Assembly: GCA_003650185.1 (NCBI GenBank)
Contig: QMOF01000040.1
Coordinates: forward strand, 1-13,243
From: Chloroflexota bacterium
GTDB taxonomy: Bacteria; Chloroflexota; Dehalococcoidia; UBA2247; RBG-13-53-26
DNA length: 13,243 nucleotides
Direction of reading: 5' to 3'
The notes under the pieces: generated by a model
Told to the model about the DNA's origin: nothing
What the model saw: only the letters and a program-made list of their open reading frames with translations
Database searches by the model: none
In this document: positions 7,155 to 13,243 of the stretch, piece after piece
Layout of the letters: every line of letters begins with the position of its first letter
Numbering within the stretch: position 1 is the first letter of the stretch
Translations under genes and position numbers: made by a program

Positions 7155-8726
7155 TCAGGCCCACTGCCACGCAAGGCCGCTGGGGGATGCTTGCCTCTTG
7201 AGAAGGCCCTTCTGCACTAGTCGGCCCACCTCATCTCTGGCCAGGTCAGGACTGGTACCCAACCTTCGTGCCAGGCGCTGTGCCAGCCCGTCCTCGGCCT
7301 CTTCCGGGGTGCAGTTCTCTTTGACCCGTCCCAGCCTCTCGATGAGGTCGCCCTTGAGCACCTTCCATATAAACTCACCGCTATCCCTTGCCCGGAGACG
7401 CTCAATGCTGGCCTCGTCTCCGGCGTCCGCCCACTCCCTGATCTTGCCCCAGGCAAGGTCGATGTCGCGGTCATAGTCTGCCTTTATCTGCTTCACGATG
7501 TCGAGGCTGGGCGGCGTTGTCTCGGCTATAGGCTCGTTGGCATTGTAGCGGGCCCAGTTGCTGGTCAGGAGGCGGATGCCGAACCTCTCCCGCTCTTCGT
7601 ACACCTCTGTTCCAGGGAATGGCGCCAGGAAGTGGAAGCCGTACTGGACTCCATAGCCCTCGAATATCTCCCTGGCAAGCCGCACTGACTCCTGCACAGT
7701 GTCCACAGTCTCGCCTGGCAGACCCAGAATAAACGAGGCGAAGCTATCGATCCCCACCTCTGAGGTAAGCCTGGCGGCTGTCCGCACTTTGTCCGGTGTG
7801 ATACCCTTCTTGATGGTGTCCATGATCTTCTGACTACCACTTTCGATACCGAACACGAGAAAGGTGCAGCCGGCCTCTCGCATGAGTTCCAGCAGTTCCC
7901 TGGTCAGGGTATCCACGCGAGAGTATGCATTCCACTTGATCGGTAGCCTGCGCCGAATCAACTCACGGCACAGGGCCTCGGTGTGGCGACGGCTGGCTGT
8001 GAAAGTGTCATCGACGATGTTGACTGTCTCGAAGCCTAGGTCCCGGTGGATGGACTCGATTTCATCGACCACGCGCTGTGGCTCGCGGAAGCGGACTTTC
8101 CGGCCAAACATGTTGGGGGCGGAGCAGAAAATGCAGCGGTAGGGGCATCCTCGGCTGCTGATAATGGAGCAAGCCAAGCCCAGGGCCTTGTACCTGGAGA
8201 GCGGCATAAGGTGACGTGCCGGCATGGGCAGGTCATCCAGTTGCTGCACCAGTGGACGCGCTGCCGTCCTGAGCACGCGGCCGTCCTGACAAATGGCAAT
8301 ACCCGCCACCTCTCTCAGGTCGCCGCCGCTCCGCAGCGCCGAGACGAGCTCGACCACTGTGGCGTCGCCCTCTCCAATGGCAACCACATCGATCCAGGGA
8401 GCCCGTCGGAAGGTGTCCTCCCACGCATAGCTAACGTGAGGGCCGCCGATGATAGTGGTGATGGCGGGATCGAACTGCTTGCAGACCTTCAGAAGCCTGG
8501 CCGCAGCTGGGAAGGTCATGGTGGCGGCGGTTGTCCCGACCACATGGGGTTGGTAGCCCTCCAACTCGCGGCGGACTTTGGCTGCTGAGGGTTTCGAGGT
8601 GAGCAAGTCGAGGACCTTCACCTCAATGCCGTGCTCTAACAGACCTGCAGCCAGGTAAGCCAGGGAAAGAGGGGGCATCGGGTGCTCTTCCAAGTCATAG
8701 GGCGGTGCAATAAGAAGGACTCGCAC
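7155..8726 (-). CDS. B12-binding domain radical SAM protein
   Basis: This 523-residue protein has an N-terminal cobalamin-binding-like fold at about 1-135 (M-R-V-L-L-I-A-P-P-Y at the start, I-G-G-P-H at 93-97, G-E-G-D at 118-121). It lacks the classic DxHxxG base-off motif, as do BchE-like members. The radical SAM barrel follows, with cluster cysteines C194, C198 and C201 in S-S-R-G-C-P-Y-R-C-I-F-C, then F-G-I-E-S-G at 292-297 and F-I-L-G-L-P-G-E-T at 332-340. The last 60 residues resemble a small helix-turn-helix module (residues about 475-520). Such enzymes perform methylations, ring closures or rearrangements in lipid and cofactor metabolism; the substrate cannot be told from sequence. The start is GTG without a clear ribosome binding site, but the family-typical N-terminus begins exactly there. 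It has its own promoter at 8802-8830. Confidence 0.9.
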   Translation of the reverse strand: MRVLLIAPPYDLEEHPMPPLSLAYLAAGLLEHGIEVKVLDLLTSKPSAAKVRRELEGYQPHVVGTTAATMTFPAAARLLKVCKQFDPAITTIIGGPHVSYAWEDTFRRAPWIDVVAIGEGDATVVELVSALRSGGDLREVAGIAICQDGRVLRTAARPLVQQLDDLPMPARHLMPLSRYKALGLACSIISSRGCPYRCIFCSAPNMFGRKVRFREPQRVVDEIESIHRDLGFETVNIVDDTFTASRRHTEALCRELIRRRLPIKWNAYSRVDTLTRELLELMREAGCTFLVFGIESGSQKIMDTIKKGITPDKVRTAARLTSEVGIDSFASFILGLPGETVDTVQESVRLAREIFEGYGVQYGFHFLAPFPGTEVYEERERFGIRLLTSNWARYNANEPIAETTPPSLDIVKQIKADYDRDIDLAWGKIREWADAGDEASIERLRARDSGEFIWKVLKGDLIERLGRVKENCTPEEAEDGLAQRLARRLGTSPDLARDEVGRLVQKGLLKRQASPSGLAWQWA

Positions 8727-8757
8727 TAGTCTGGTTACTGTTCGTTATCCTCGCGTT

Positions 8758-8784
8758 CCCTCCCCCCAACACACCCGTAGTTAC
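8758..8784 (-). repeat. C-rich leader element, copy 2
   Basis: This is the second copy of the element at 4-29 (23 of 26 aligned bases, one 1-nt gap). It lies inside the predicted 5' leader of the radical SAM gene, beginning about 18 nt after the -10 box and ending about 30 nt before the GTG. Its G-rich end resembles a ribosome binding site but is too far from the start codon to act as one. The function is unknown. Confidence 0.5.
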
Positions 8785-8801
8785 ATCCCCGCGACGCCGT
8801 A

Positions 8802-8830
8802 ATTATAGGGCCTGCCTTTCCATCCCGCAA
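8802..8830 (-). promoter_or_regulatory. Promoter of the radical SAM gene
   Basis: On the minus strand the -10 is a perfect TATAAT (8807-8802), the spacer is 17 nt, and the -35 is TTGCGG (8830-8825, matching the first three consensus bases). The predicted leader is about 70 nt. It makes the radical SAM gene an independent transcription unit, separate from the ACP/plsX genes upstream. Confidence 0.6.
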
Positions 8831-8871
8831 CTGTGCGTAGACATCGGGTACGTCCACCGGGATTGTCACAA

Positions 8872-8889
8872 GACGCAGTAGCCTGCGCC
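8872..8889 (-). terminator. Hairpin terminator candidate after the ACP gene
   Basis: On the minus strand, GGCGCAG-GCTA-CTGCGTC forms a 7-bp stem with one G-U pair and a tetraloop. It starts four bases after the ACP stop codon and is followed by a weak CTTGTG run. Its place between the ACP stop and the next promoter fits a terminator, but the U-tract is poor. Confidence 0.4.
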
Positions 8890-8893
8890 ATGC

Positions 8894-9139
8894 CTAGGTA
8901 TCATCCAGTGCCCCGACCAGCTCGTCTATGTGGTTCAGGAAGTCCCCGACGGTGACGAACTCCCTCATCCTGTCGATGTCGATCTCGATATCGAAAGTGC
9001 CTTCCACGGCGACTATGATCTGCACCCAATGCAGTGAGTCGATCTTCAGGTCTTTCAGGGCCGTCTCAGGGGCGATATCCTGCTCGCTGTGACGACTAAC
9101 CCTGGCCAGTATCTTCTTCAACTCATCCAGCGTTGACAC
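8894..9139 (-). CDS. acpP: Acyl carrier protein
   Basis: This 81-residue acidic, helical protein carries the 4'-phosphopantetheine attachment motif D-S-L-H-W at 34-38, with Ser35 as the attachment site. The length and the order helix, D-S-L, helix, V-x-D match bacterial ACPs that shuttle acyl chains in fatty acid and related synthesis. The motif reads D-S-L-H-W rather than the usual D-S-L-D, so a specialised ACP is possible. The start is GTG with AGGAGG 7 nt upstream. It lies 76 nt downstream of plsX and is likely cotranscribed; PlsX uses acyl-ACP as substrate, so the pair makes metabolic sense. The symbol is given by family, not by proven housekeeping role. Confidence 0.85.
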   Translation of the reverse strand: MSTLDELKKILARVSRHSEQDIAPETALKDLKIDSLHWVQIIVAVEGTFDIEIDIDRMREFVTVGDFLNHIDELVGALDDT

Positions 9140-9215
9140 TTGGCTGCCTCCTGGCTCGCTTTAGGGACTGCCCGGCTGGGCGGAGCGTAGCGGCGCACCT
9201 CGTCCGATGTTGGAA

Positions 9216-10331
9216 TCAACCGTGATTGTTTGCCGAGGTGACTCTGTGGGCCTTCTCCAGCTCCTCGCGCAGCGTGGCGATGAAGCCGCTTTCCACCGCC
9301 AGCTTGGCCTCCTTGATAGCGGCGGTAATCTGGTAAGCGCGACTGCTCCCGTGGCAGACAACGGCGACACCGTCGATGCCCCACAGCGGCCCACCACCGG
9401 CCGCCTCTGCCGGGCTTACCAGGTGCATCAACTCCGCGGCGATACTGTCCACATCCTCTGCCGGGAGCCTGTCCTTTAGCCGCTGGCCCAGCCACCGCCC
9501 GAGGCTCTTACCAAGCCCCTCGGAGAACTTCAGGAGTATGTTGCCCACAAAGCCATCGCACACAATGACGTTGGCCTTTCCCAAAGGGATGTCCATACCC
9601 TCTACGTTGCCGACGAAATTGAGGCCACTTTCCCTGAGCAGGGAGTATGCTTCTTTGACCACCTCGTTGCCCTTGCCCTCCTCGGCGCCCACATTCAGCA
9701 GCCCGACCGTCGGGTTCTCGATCCCGAGGAACTTCTGCACGAAGACACTCCCGGCCACGGCGAAGTTCAGCAGGTGATAGGCCTGGCACCCAACGTTTGC
9801 TCCCAGGTCCAGGACAAACGTATTCGGCGCCAGCTGGATGAAGGGCCCTCCAATAATGGGCCTGTCCACCCCCGGCAGGGTACCGAGATAGCGGTAGGCG
9901 CTCAGCATGACAGCCCCGGTAGAACCAGCGCTCATCATGGCATCCGCCTTACCCTGCTTCACGAGCTTGGCCGCGATCGCCAGCGAGTTCTTCGGCTTAC
10001 GCATCACAGCCAGGATCGGATTGTCGCTGTCCCTGATAACGTCGGGGGCGTCAACCAACTCAATCGGCAGGTTATCGGCACCGATTGCAGCAAGCTCCCC
10101 GGCTACCTCTGCCCTTGGACCAGTGAGGATTATGTCCACACCAAGTTCTCTGGCGGCCTGGACAGCCCCCCTTACGACCTCGCTGGGAGCATAGTCGCCG
10201 CCTACGGCATCCACCGCAATCCTGATTCTCATCCTTGCCTCGGCTGTCCTTTCTCCTGATTCCTGGATTTGTGACATCCTTGCCTTGCCTCCGATGCCTA
10301 CCCACGAGCCGATACCACCTGAGTCTGTCAT
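9216..10331 (-). CDS. plsX: Phosphate acyltransferase PlsX
   Basis: PlsX converts acyl-ACP plus phosphate to acyl-phosphate, the first step of the PlsX/PlsY route to phosphatidic acid, at the cytoplasmic membrane face. Family landmarks are I-A-V-D-A-V-G-G-D-Y-A-P-S-E-V-V (38-53), S-A-G-S-T-G-A (134-140, more often S-A-G-N-T-G-A), L-L-N-V-G-A-E-E-G-K-G-N-E (211-223) and V-C-D-G-F-V-G-N (257-264). The family's usual N-terminus begins at M34 (codon at 10232-10230), so the first 33 residues are an unusual, low-conservation extension. I kept the longest form because GGAGG lies 5 nt before its ATG. M19 (10277) also has a GGAGG, at 10 nt, and M34 only a GAGG. PlsY and fab genes are not in the window. 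Confidence 0.93.
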   Translation of the reverse strand: MTDSGGIGSWVGIGGKARMSQIQESGERTAEARMRIRIAVDAVGGDYAPSEVVRGAVQAARELGVDIILTGPRAEVAGELAAIGADNLPIELVDAPDVIRDSDNPILAVMRKPKNSLAIAAKLVKQGKADAMMSAGSTGAVMLSAYRYLGTLPGVDRPIIGGPFIQLAPNTFVLDLGANVGCQAYHLLNFAVAGSVFVQKFLGIENPTVGLLNVGAEEGKGNEVVKEAYSLLRESGLNFVGNVEGMDIPLGKANVIVCDGFVGNILLKFSEGLGKSLGRWLGQRLKDRLPAEDVDSIAAELMHLVSPAEAAGGGPLWGIDGVAVVCHGSSRAYQITAAIKEAKLAVESGFIATLREELEKAHRVTSANNHG

Positions 10332-10499
10332 CGTTTCCTCCGTTGCGATCAGCTATGGCCAGGCCTTGATCTGTTCACAGCATTTGTCTTGCCCCTTCGC
10401 CAGCAACAGGCAAATCCGCGCAGCCAGTCAATCTATCGAGACCCCCTCACAGCACCAGCCCGCCTGACTCCCTTCAGCCTTCGTGCCCACCACCTCCCT

Positions 10500-11291
10500 C
10501 TACCCGGTACCTCCCTCAATGCTCTCCCTGGCAACAATGGCAGCGCCTAGCGCAGCCACGCCCTGTGGTGCCTCAGGAACGAGCAGGTCGAAGCCCATCT
10601 CTTCCTGAAGAATGCTCACCAGGCCACTATTCAAGGCGACGCCGCCAGTCACGGCAACCTCTTTCTCGATGCCGATTCTCTTGCACAAGGCCATCACCCG
10701 GTGTGCCACTGATAGAAAGATGCCGGCTGCGATTTCTTCCTTCGGCGTTGGCGGCACCCTATGCACATGCGATATAACCTCGGATTCAGCGAACACAGCA
10801 CATGTCGCCGATATGTCGGCCCTGGCTCTCGCCTGAAGGGAGAGCGCCGCCATCTCCTCGAGGGGCACCTGCAATAGCTTGGCCATCTGCTGCAAGAACA
10901 CGCCGGTACCGGCTGCGCACTTGTCCTGGTTGGCCCAGTCACATAGCCGCCCCCGGTCGTTCACCTTGATGATGGTCATGCTCTCAGCTCCCATGTCTAT
11001 GGCCATTCGGGCCGACGGGAACAGGTGGCAAATGCCCCGGGCCAGGCAGGTGGTGATCGCCTTTTGCTGATGTCGGAAAGAGACCGATCTCCCTCCCGCG
11101 CCCGTTGTTGTTACGTAGACCTCGTCGTCGAGTCCCAACCCCACCCGGTGAAGCGCTTGCTCTGCTGCCGACCTGGCACTCAGATCGGCCGTGTCACTGG
11201 AAAGCACAACGCTCGAGGACAAGACCTGCCCATCCTGGAGCAGGACTGCCTTGGTCGTCAGACTCCCTACGTCTATGCCCAGCGCCTTCAT
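10500..11291 (-). CDS. BadF/BcrA/HgdC-type dehydratase/reductase activator ATPase
   Basis: This 263-residue ASKHA-fold ATPase is the activator that uses ATP hydrolysis to push one low-potential electron into a 2-hydroxyacyl-CoA dehydratase or benzoyl-CoA reductase. It shows G-I-D-V-G-S-L-T-T-K (5-14) for phosphate 1, G-A-G-G-R (64-68), N-x-D-K-C-A-A-G-T-G (121-130) and V-T-G-G-V-A-L-N (214-221). C125 and C164 correspond to the two cysteines per subunit that hold the [4Fe-4S] cluster bridging the HgdC homodimer. The segment A-I-D-M-G-A-E-S (97-104) replaces the I-D-I-G-G-Q-D usual in HgdC and looks closer to BcrA-type subunits. It starts at ATG 29 nt after the D-component gene, so it is in the same operon. 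Only one activator is visible, which argues for a homodimer. Confidence 0.92.
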   Translation of the reverse strand: MKALGIDVGSLTTKAVLLQDGQVLSSSVVLSSDTADLSARSAAEQALHRVGLGLDDEVYVTTTGAGGRSVSFRHQQKAITTCLARGICHLFPSARMAIDMGAESMTIIKVNDRGRLCDWANQDKCAAGTGVFLQQMAKLLQVPLEEMAALSLQARARADISATCAVFAESEVISHVHRVPPTPKEEIAAGIFLSVAHRVMALCKRIGIEKEVAVTGGVALNSGLVSILQEEMGFDLLVPEAPQGVAALGAAIVARESIEGGTG

Positions 11292-11320
11292 GTTGCCTGT
11301 CCTGTCGCCAGCAAACGTGA

Positions 11321-12589
11321 CTAGCGGTCCTCCATGAGCTCAAAGAAGCGCTCCAGCTTTTCCCTGATCTCCTCCTCAGAAGTGACGGTGGGATCAACAA
11401 CATCACAGTCCAGAGTCAGCACCGGTATGTCCATGTCGTCCAGGACGTCCTTGAACAGCTTTATGGTGGCGCAGGTATGGCGGCAGCCGACGTCGGCGTA
11501 GTATACAGCGCCGTCAATTTTGCTTTGCCTGGCGCTTTCGGCGATCTCGCCCAGGGCCCTGTCGTCCAGAGCCCCGTACATGCGCATCTCGGGCCGCATA
11601 AACGATTTCCATGCCACGCTCTCGAGTGGCTTGCTCGGGTCCAGCCTACCCTGGCCCCAGCTACAGAAGAAGGGCTCAGTCACGCTGACCGCCCCGTATT
11701 CCTGCGAGATCCTCTCCAGGAAACCCATGAGGTACATCGGCGGCAGGAACAACGTCATCAGACGGAAACGCTCATGCGCCACGGCCCCTTTGCCTTGCCT
11801 GACAGCCTCTGTCAGCTCATGACAGAGCGTCTCCAGGTACTCGGTGGCCTCCGGTCGCCCGGCGAACAGGTAGTCTATGGTAAGCAGCTCCAGGAAGCCC
11901 TGTGGGCTGAATGGCGAAGGAACGGCCTGGCGCAACGTGTTAATCTGGCGCAAAAGCTCCACCTGCCTGTCGGTCTCAGCCACGACCTCGGCCAGCCGGT
12001 CCCAGTCCATTCTCTTGCCGGAATGGTCCTCCAGGAAATGCACCATGTCTTCCAGTTCACCTACCAGGTAAGCGGTCTCCGGCTCTGTCTGCTGGAAAGG
12101 GTGGTCCAGGAAGAAGCCTGGGCAGCCGGTTATCTTCATGAGCAGCTCGCCGCTCTTGGCAGTATTGTCGCAGACCATGTTGGACCAGAGGATAACGTTG
12201 GGTCGTGGCAGTGCGCGACTACTGAAAGCACCGGCCAGGCCTCGGTGTGGCGAGCAGATCTCCGACTTCAAGCCCAGCTCGGCCCCCGCCGAGAGAAGGG
12301 CAGCGTAGTCACTAAGGAACAAGGCCGTCATCCAGGCCGTGGTCTCCATGTGCATGGGCAGAATATCCATGGCGTAGAGGAGTTCGCTGGGGAAGAAGAC
12401 GGTGTGAGCGGCTACGAAGTCGCCTGTTTCCGGTGCCTTGAGCAGCCGCGTGTAGTAGTCTCCCAGCATTCGGTAGTAGAGCTCTTCACTACGGCGTGGC
12501 TCAGGGCGTGCCCCGATCATCTTGAGCATCAGTCGGCAGGCCCGTAGAATGGCGTCGATTGTGTTGGGTTTTGTAACTGAGCTTGTCAT
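11321..12589 (-). CDS. 2-hydroxyacyl-CoA dehydratase / benzoyl-CoA reductase D-component subunit
   Basis: This 422-residue member of the HgdA/HgdB/BcrB/BcrC family forms one half of the catalytic component. That component carries the Fe-S cluster that delivers an electron to the CoA-thioester substrate. Candidate cluster ligands are C112 (S-E-I-C-S-P-H), C140 (S-N-M-V-C-D-N) and C369 or C373 (D-V-G-C-R-H-T-C); C156, C309 and C395 are additional cysteines. The C-terminal Rossmann-like part ends with a family-typical E-K-L-E-R-F-F-E-L-M-E. Its ATG overlaps the stop of the preceding gene by ATGA (12586-12589), implying translational coupling and a heterodimer. The substrate is not readable from sequence. 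Confidence 0.9.
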   Translation of the reverse strand: MTSSVTKPNTIDAILRACRLMLKMIGARPEPRRSEELYYRMLGDYYTRLLKAPETGDFVAAHTVFFPSELLYAMDILPMHMETTAWMTALFLSDYAALLSAGAELGLKSEICSPHRGLAGAFSSRALPRPNVILWSNMVCDNTAKSGELLMKITGCPGFFLDHPFQQTEPETAYLVGELEDMVHFLEDHSGKRMDWDRLAEVVAETDRQVELLRQINTLRQAVPSPFSPQGFLELLTIDYLFAGRPEATEYLETLCHELTEAVRQGKGAVAHERFRLMTLFLPPMYLMGFLERISQEYGAVSVTEPFFCSWGQGRLDPSKPLESVAWKSFMRPEMRMYGALDDRALGEIAESARQSKIDGAVYYADVGCRHTCATIKLFKDVLDDMDIPVLTLDCDVVDPTVTSEEEIREKLERFFELMEDR

Positions 12590-13243
12590 CTTCGTCTTGA
12601 CTCCAACATTTCGAGGAAGGCCTGGACCCTGGTCTGGATTTGGCCCGATCCCGATGTCCCGTGCTCGACATCAAGCGACAGCACAGGCACCCCCTCGGCC
12701 TCCAGTCTGTCACTCAGCAGCGGCAGGTCGTGGGCATAGGGCACACAGTACCTTATGATCTGGCTGATGACGCCGTCCACCCGAAACCGGCGAACCAGGT
12801 CCACGATTCGATCAAAGCGCTCATCGGAAGGAAACATTCGGGCGCAAGGGAAGTTGCTGAGGTACCGTTGCGAGATGGCTTCGATGGGGCTCTTGTCATC
12901 ATCAAGCACCACGGGGTCTGACCAGTACCTGGTACTGGTGCACAGCTCGTCTGCCACCACCAGCCCCCCCAGTTGCTCGATTGACCTTATGAACTCCGGG
13001 TTGGTGAGAACGCTGCCAGTTATCGTCAGGCGGGCCGTTCCAGTGTGCCCTGTGCCTGACGCAGAGACCTCCTCCAGTAGCTCTCTCAAGTACGCGTTGA
13101 ACAGCTCCTTGGGCATACGAGAACTGGCGTTGAGGACCTCCATGGTCTCCGCGCCGGTGATAGGGGGCGCATCGCGCTCTCTAAGCTCGTAGAGAGACCT
13201 CAGGAGCCTCCTGCACTCGTTGTACAGGTCTATGGACTGGCGC
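12586..13243 (-). CDS. Second HgdB-family D-component subunit, 5' end cut by window
   Basis: The open frame continues upstream past an internal ATG at 13143 to the right edge, and the 33 extra residues (such as S-I-D-L-Y-N-E-C-R-R-L-L) are family-like. About 218 C-terminal residues are therefore visible and the N-terminus lies outside. Family cysteines appear in A-D-E-L-C-T-S-T-R-Y-W, F-P-C-A-R-M-F-P and R-Y-C-V-P-Y-A-H-D. These are followed by P-V-L-S-L-D-V-E-H and a C-terminal S-G-Q-I-Q-T-R-V-Q-A-F-L-E-M-L. This matches the 2-hydroxyglutaryl-CoA dehydratase beta / BcrC-like pattern and would be the partner of the subunit it overlaps. The operon promoter must lie beyond the right edge. Confidence 0.9.
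   Translation of the reverse strand, partial: RQSIDLYNECRRLLRSLYELRERDAPPITGAETMEVLNASSRMPKELFNAYLRELLEEVSASGTGHTGTARLTITGSVLTNPEFIRSIEQLGGLVVADELCTSTRYWSDPVVLDDDKSPIEAISQRYLSNFPCARMFPSDERFDRIVDLVRRFRVDGVISQIIRYCVPYAHDLPLLSDRLEAEGVPVLSLDVEHGTSGSGQIQTRVQAFLEMLESRRR

Noticed and set aside
10380..10440. TTGACT on the minus strand as a plsX promoter
   Set aside because: No acceptable -10 box lies 16-18 nt downstream; readthrough or an unseen promoter is as likely.
11477..12547. 356-codon plus-strand open frame opposite the dehydratase subunit
   Set aside because: It lies wholly antisense to a clear HgdB-family gene and its translation has no family resemblance; it is a GC-driven shadow.
10500..13243. 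Definite assignment as benzoyl-CoA reductase (bcr/bzd)
   Set aside because: Only one activator subunit is visible and the cluster is cut at the edge; the family is shared by several dehydratases.
1..13243. tRNA, rRNA, CRISPR array, insertion sequence or attachment site
   Set aside because: No cloverleaf, regularly spaced repeats, transposase, terminal inverted repeats or integrase were seen on either strand.

Overview
The window is a GC-rich bacterial chromosome segment with eleven protein-coding genes. No mobile elements, CRISPR arrays or structural RNA genes were seen. The gene content suggests an anaerobic, probably monoderm, lineage, and my best guess is a Chloroflexota (Dehalococcoidia-like) bacterium. 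The reasons are an oxygen-sensitive 2-hydroxyacyl-CoA dehydratase/benzoyl-CoA-reductase-type enzyme system, a cysteine-rich multi-cluster ferredoxin, a cobalamin-type radical SAM enzyme, and a single SwrC-like RND pump without a periplasmic adaptor or outer-membrane channel. The taxon is inferred from family resemblance; no marker gene is present.

The plus-strand half (about 340-7032) starts with a small HExxH protein. A loose cluster of three genes follows: a winged-helix/poly-[4Fe-4S] protein, a PPC (DUF296) protein and a YfcE/MJ0936-type metallophosphoesterase. Next is a regulator-transporter unit, with a GbsR/MarR-type repressor upstream of a 997-residue RND permease. A perfect 8-bp inverted repeat abuts a sigma70-like promoter in front of the regulator, and a long hairpin-forming leader lies between regulator and pump.

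The minus-strand half (7155 to the right edge) converges on the pump gene. Read in transcription order from the right edge, it holds two HgdB-family dehydratase/reductase subunits overlapping by ATGA, an ATP-dependent BcrA/HgdC-type activator carrying its two cluster cysteines, then plsX, a GTG-started acyl carrier protein, and a B12-binding radical SAM protein with its own near-consensus promoter. The dehydratase pair and activator form one functional unit: the activator uses ATP to drive a low-potential electron into the Fe-S clusters of the pair. PlsX and ACP form a second unit in phospholipid/fatty acid metabolism.

The first 342 bases hold no convincing gene. They contain a near-consensus promoter firing leftward out of the window, and a C-rich 26-nt element that recurs in the leader of the radical SAM gene. 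The most interesting items are the single-activator dehydratase operon of unknown substrate, the winged-helix ferredoxin with a C-N-C-C-G-C-C-C centre, the repressor/operator/pump cassette, and the shared leader element.
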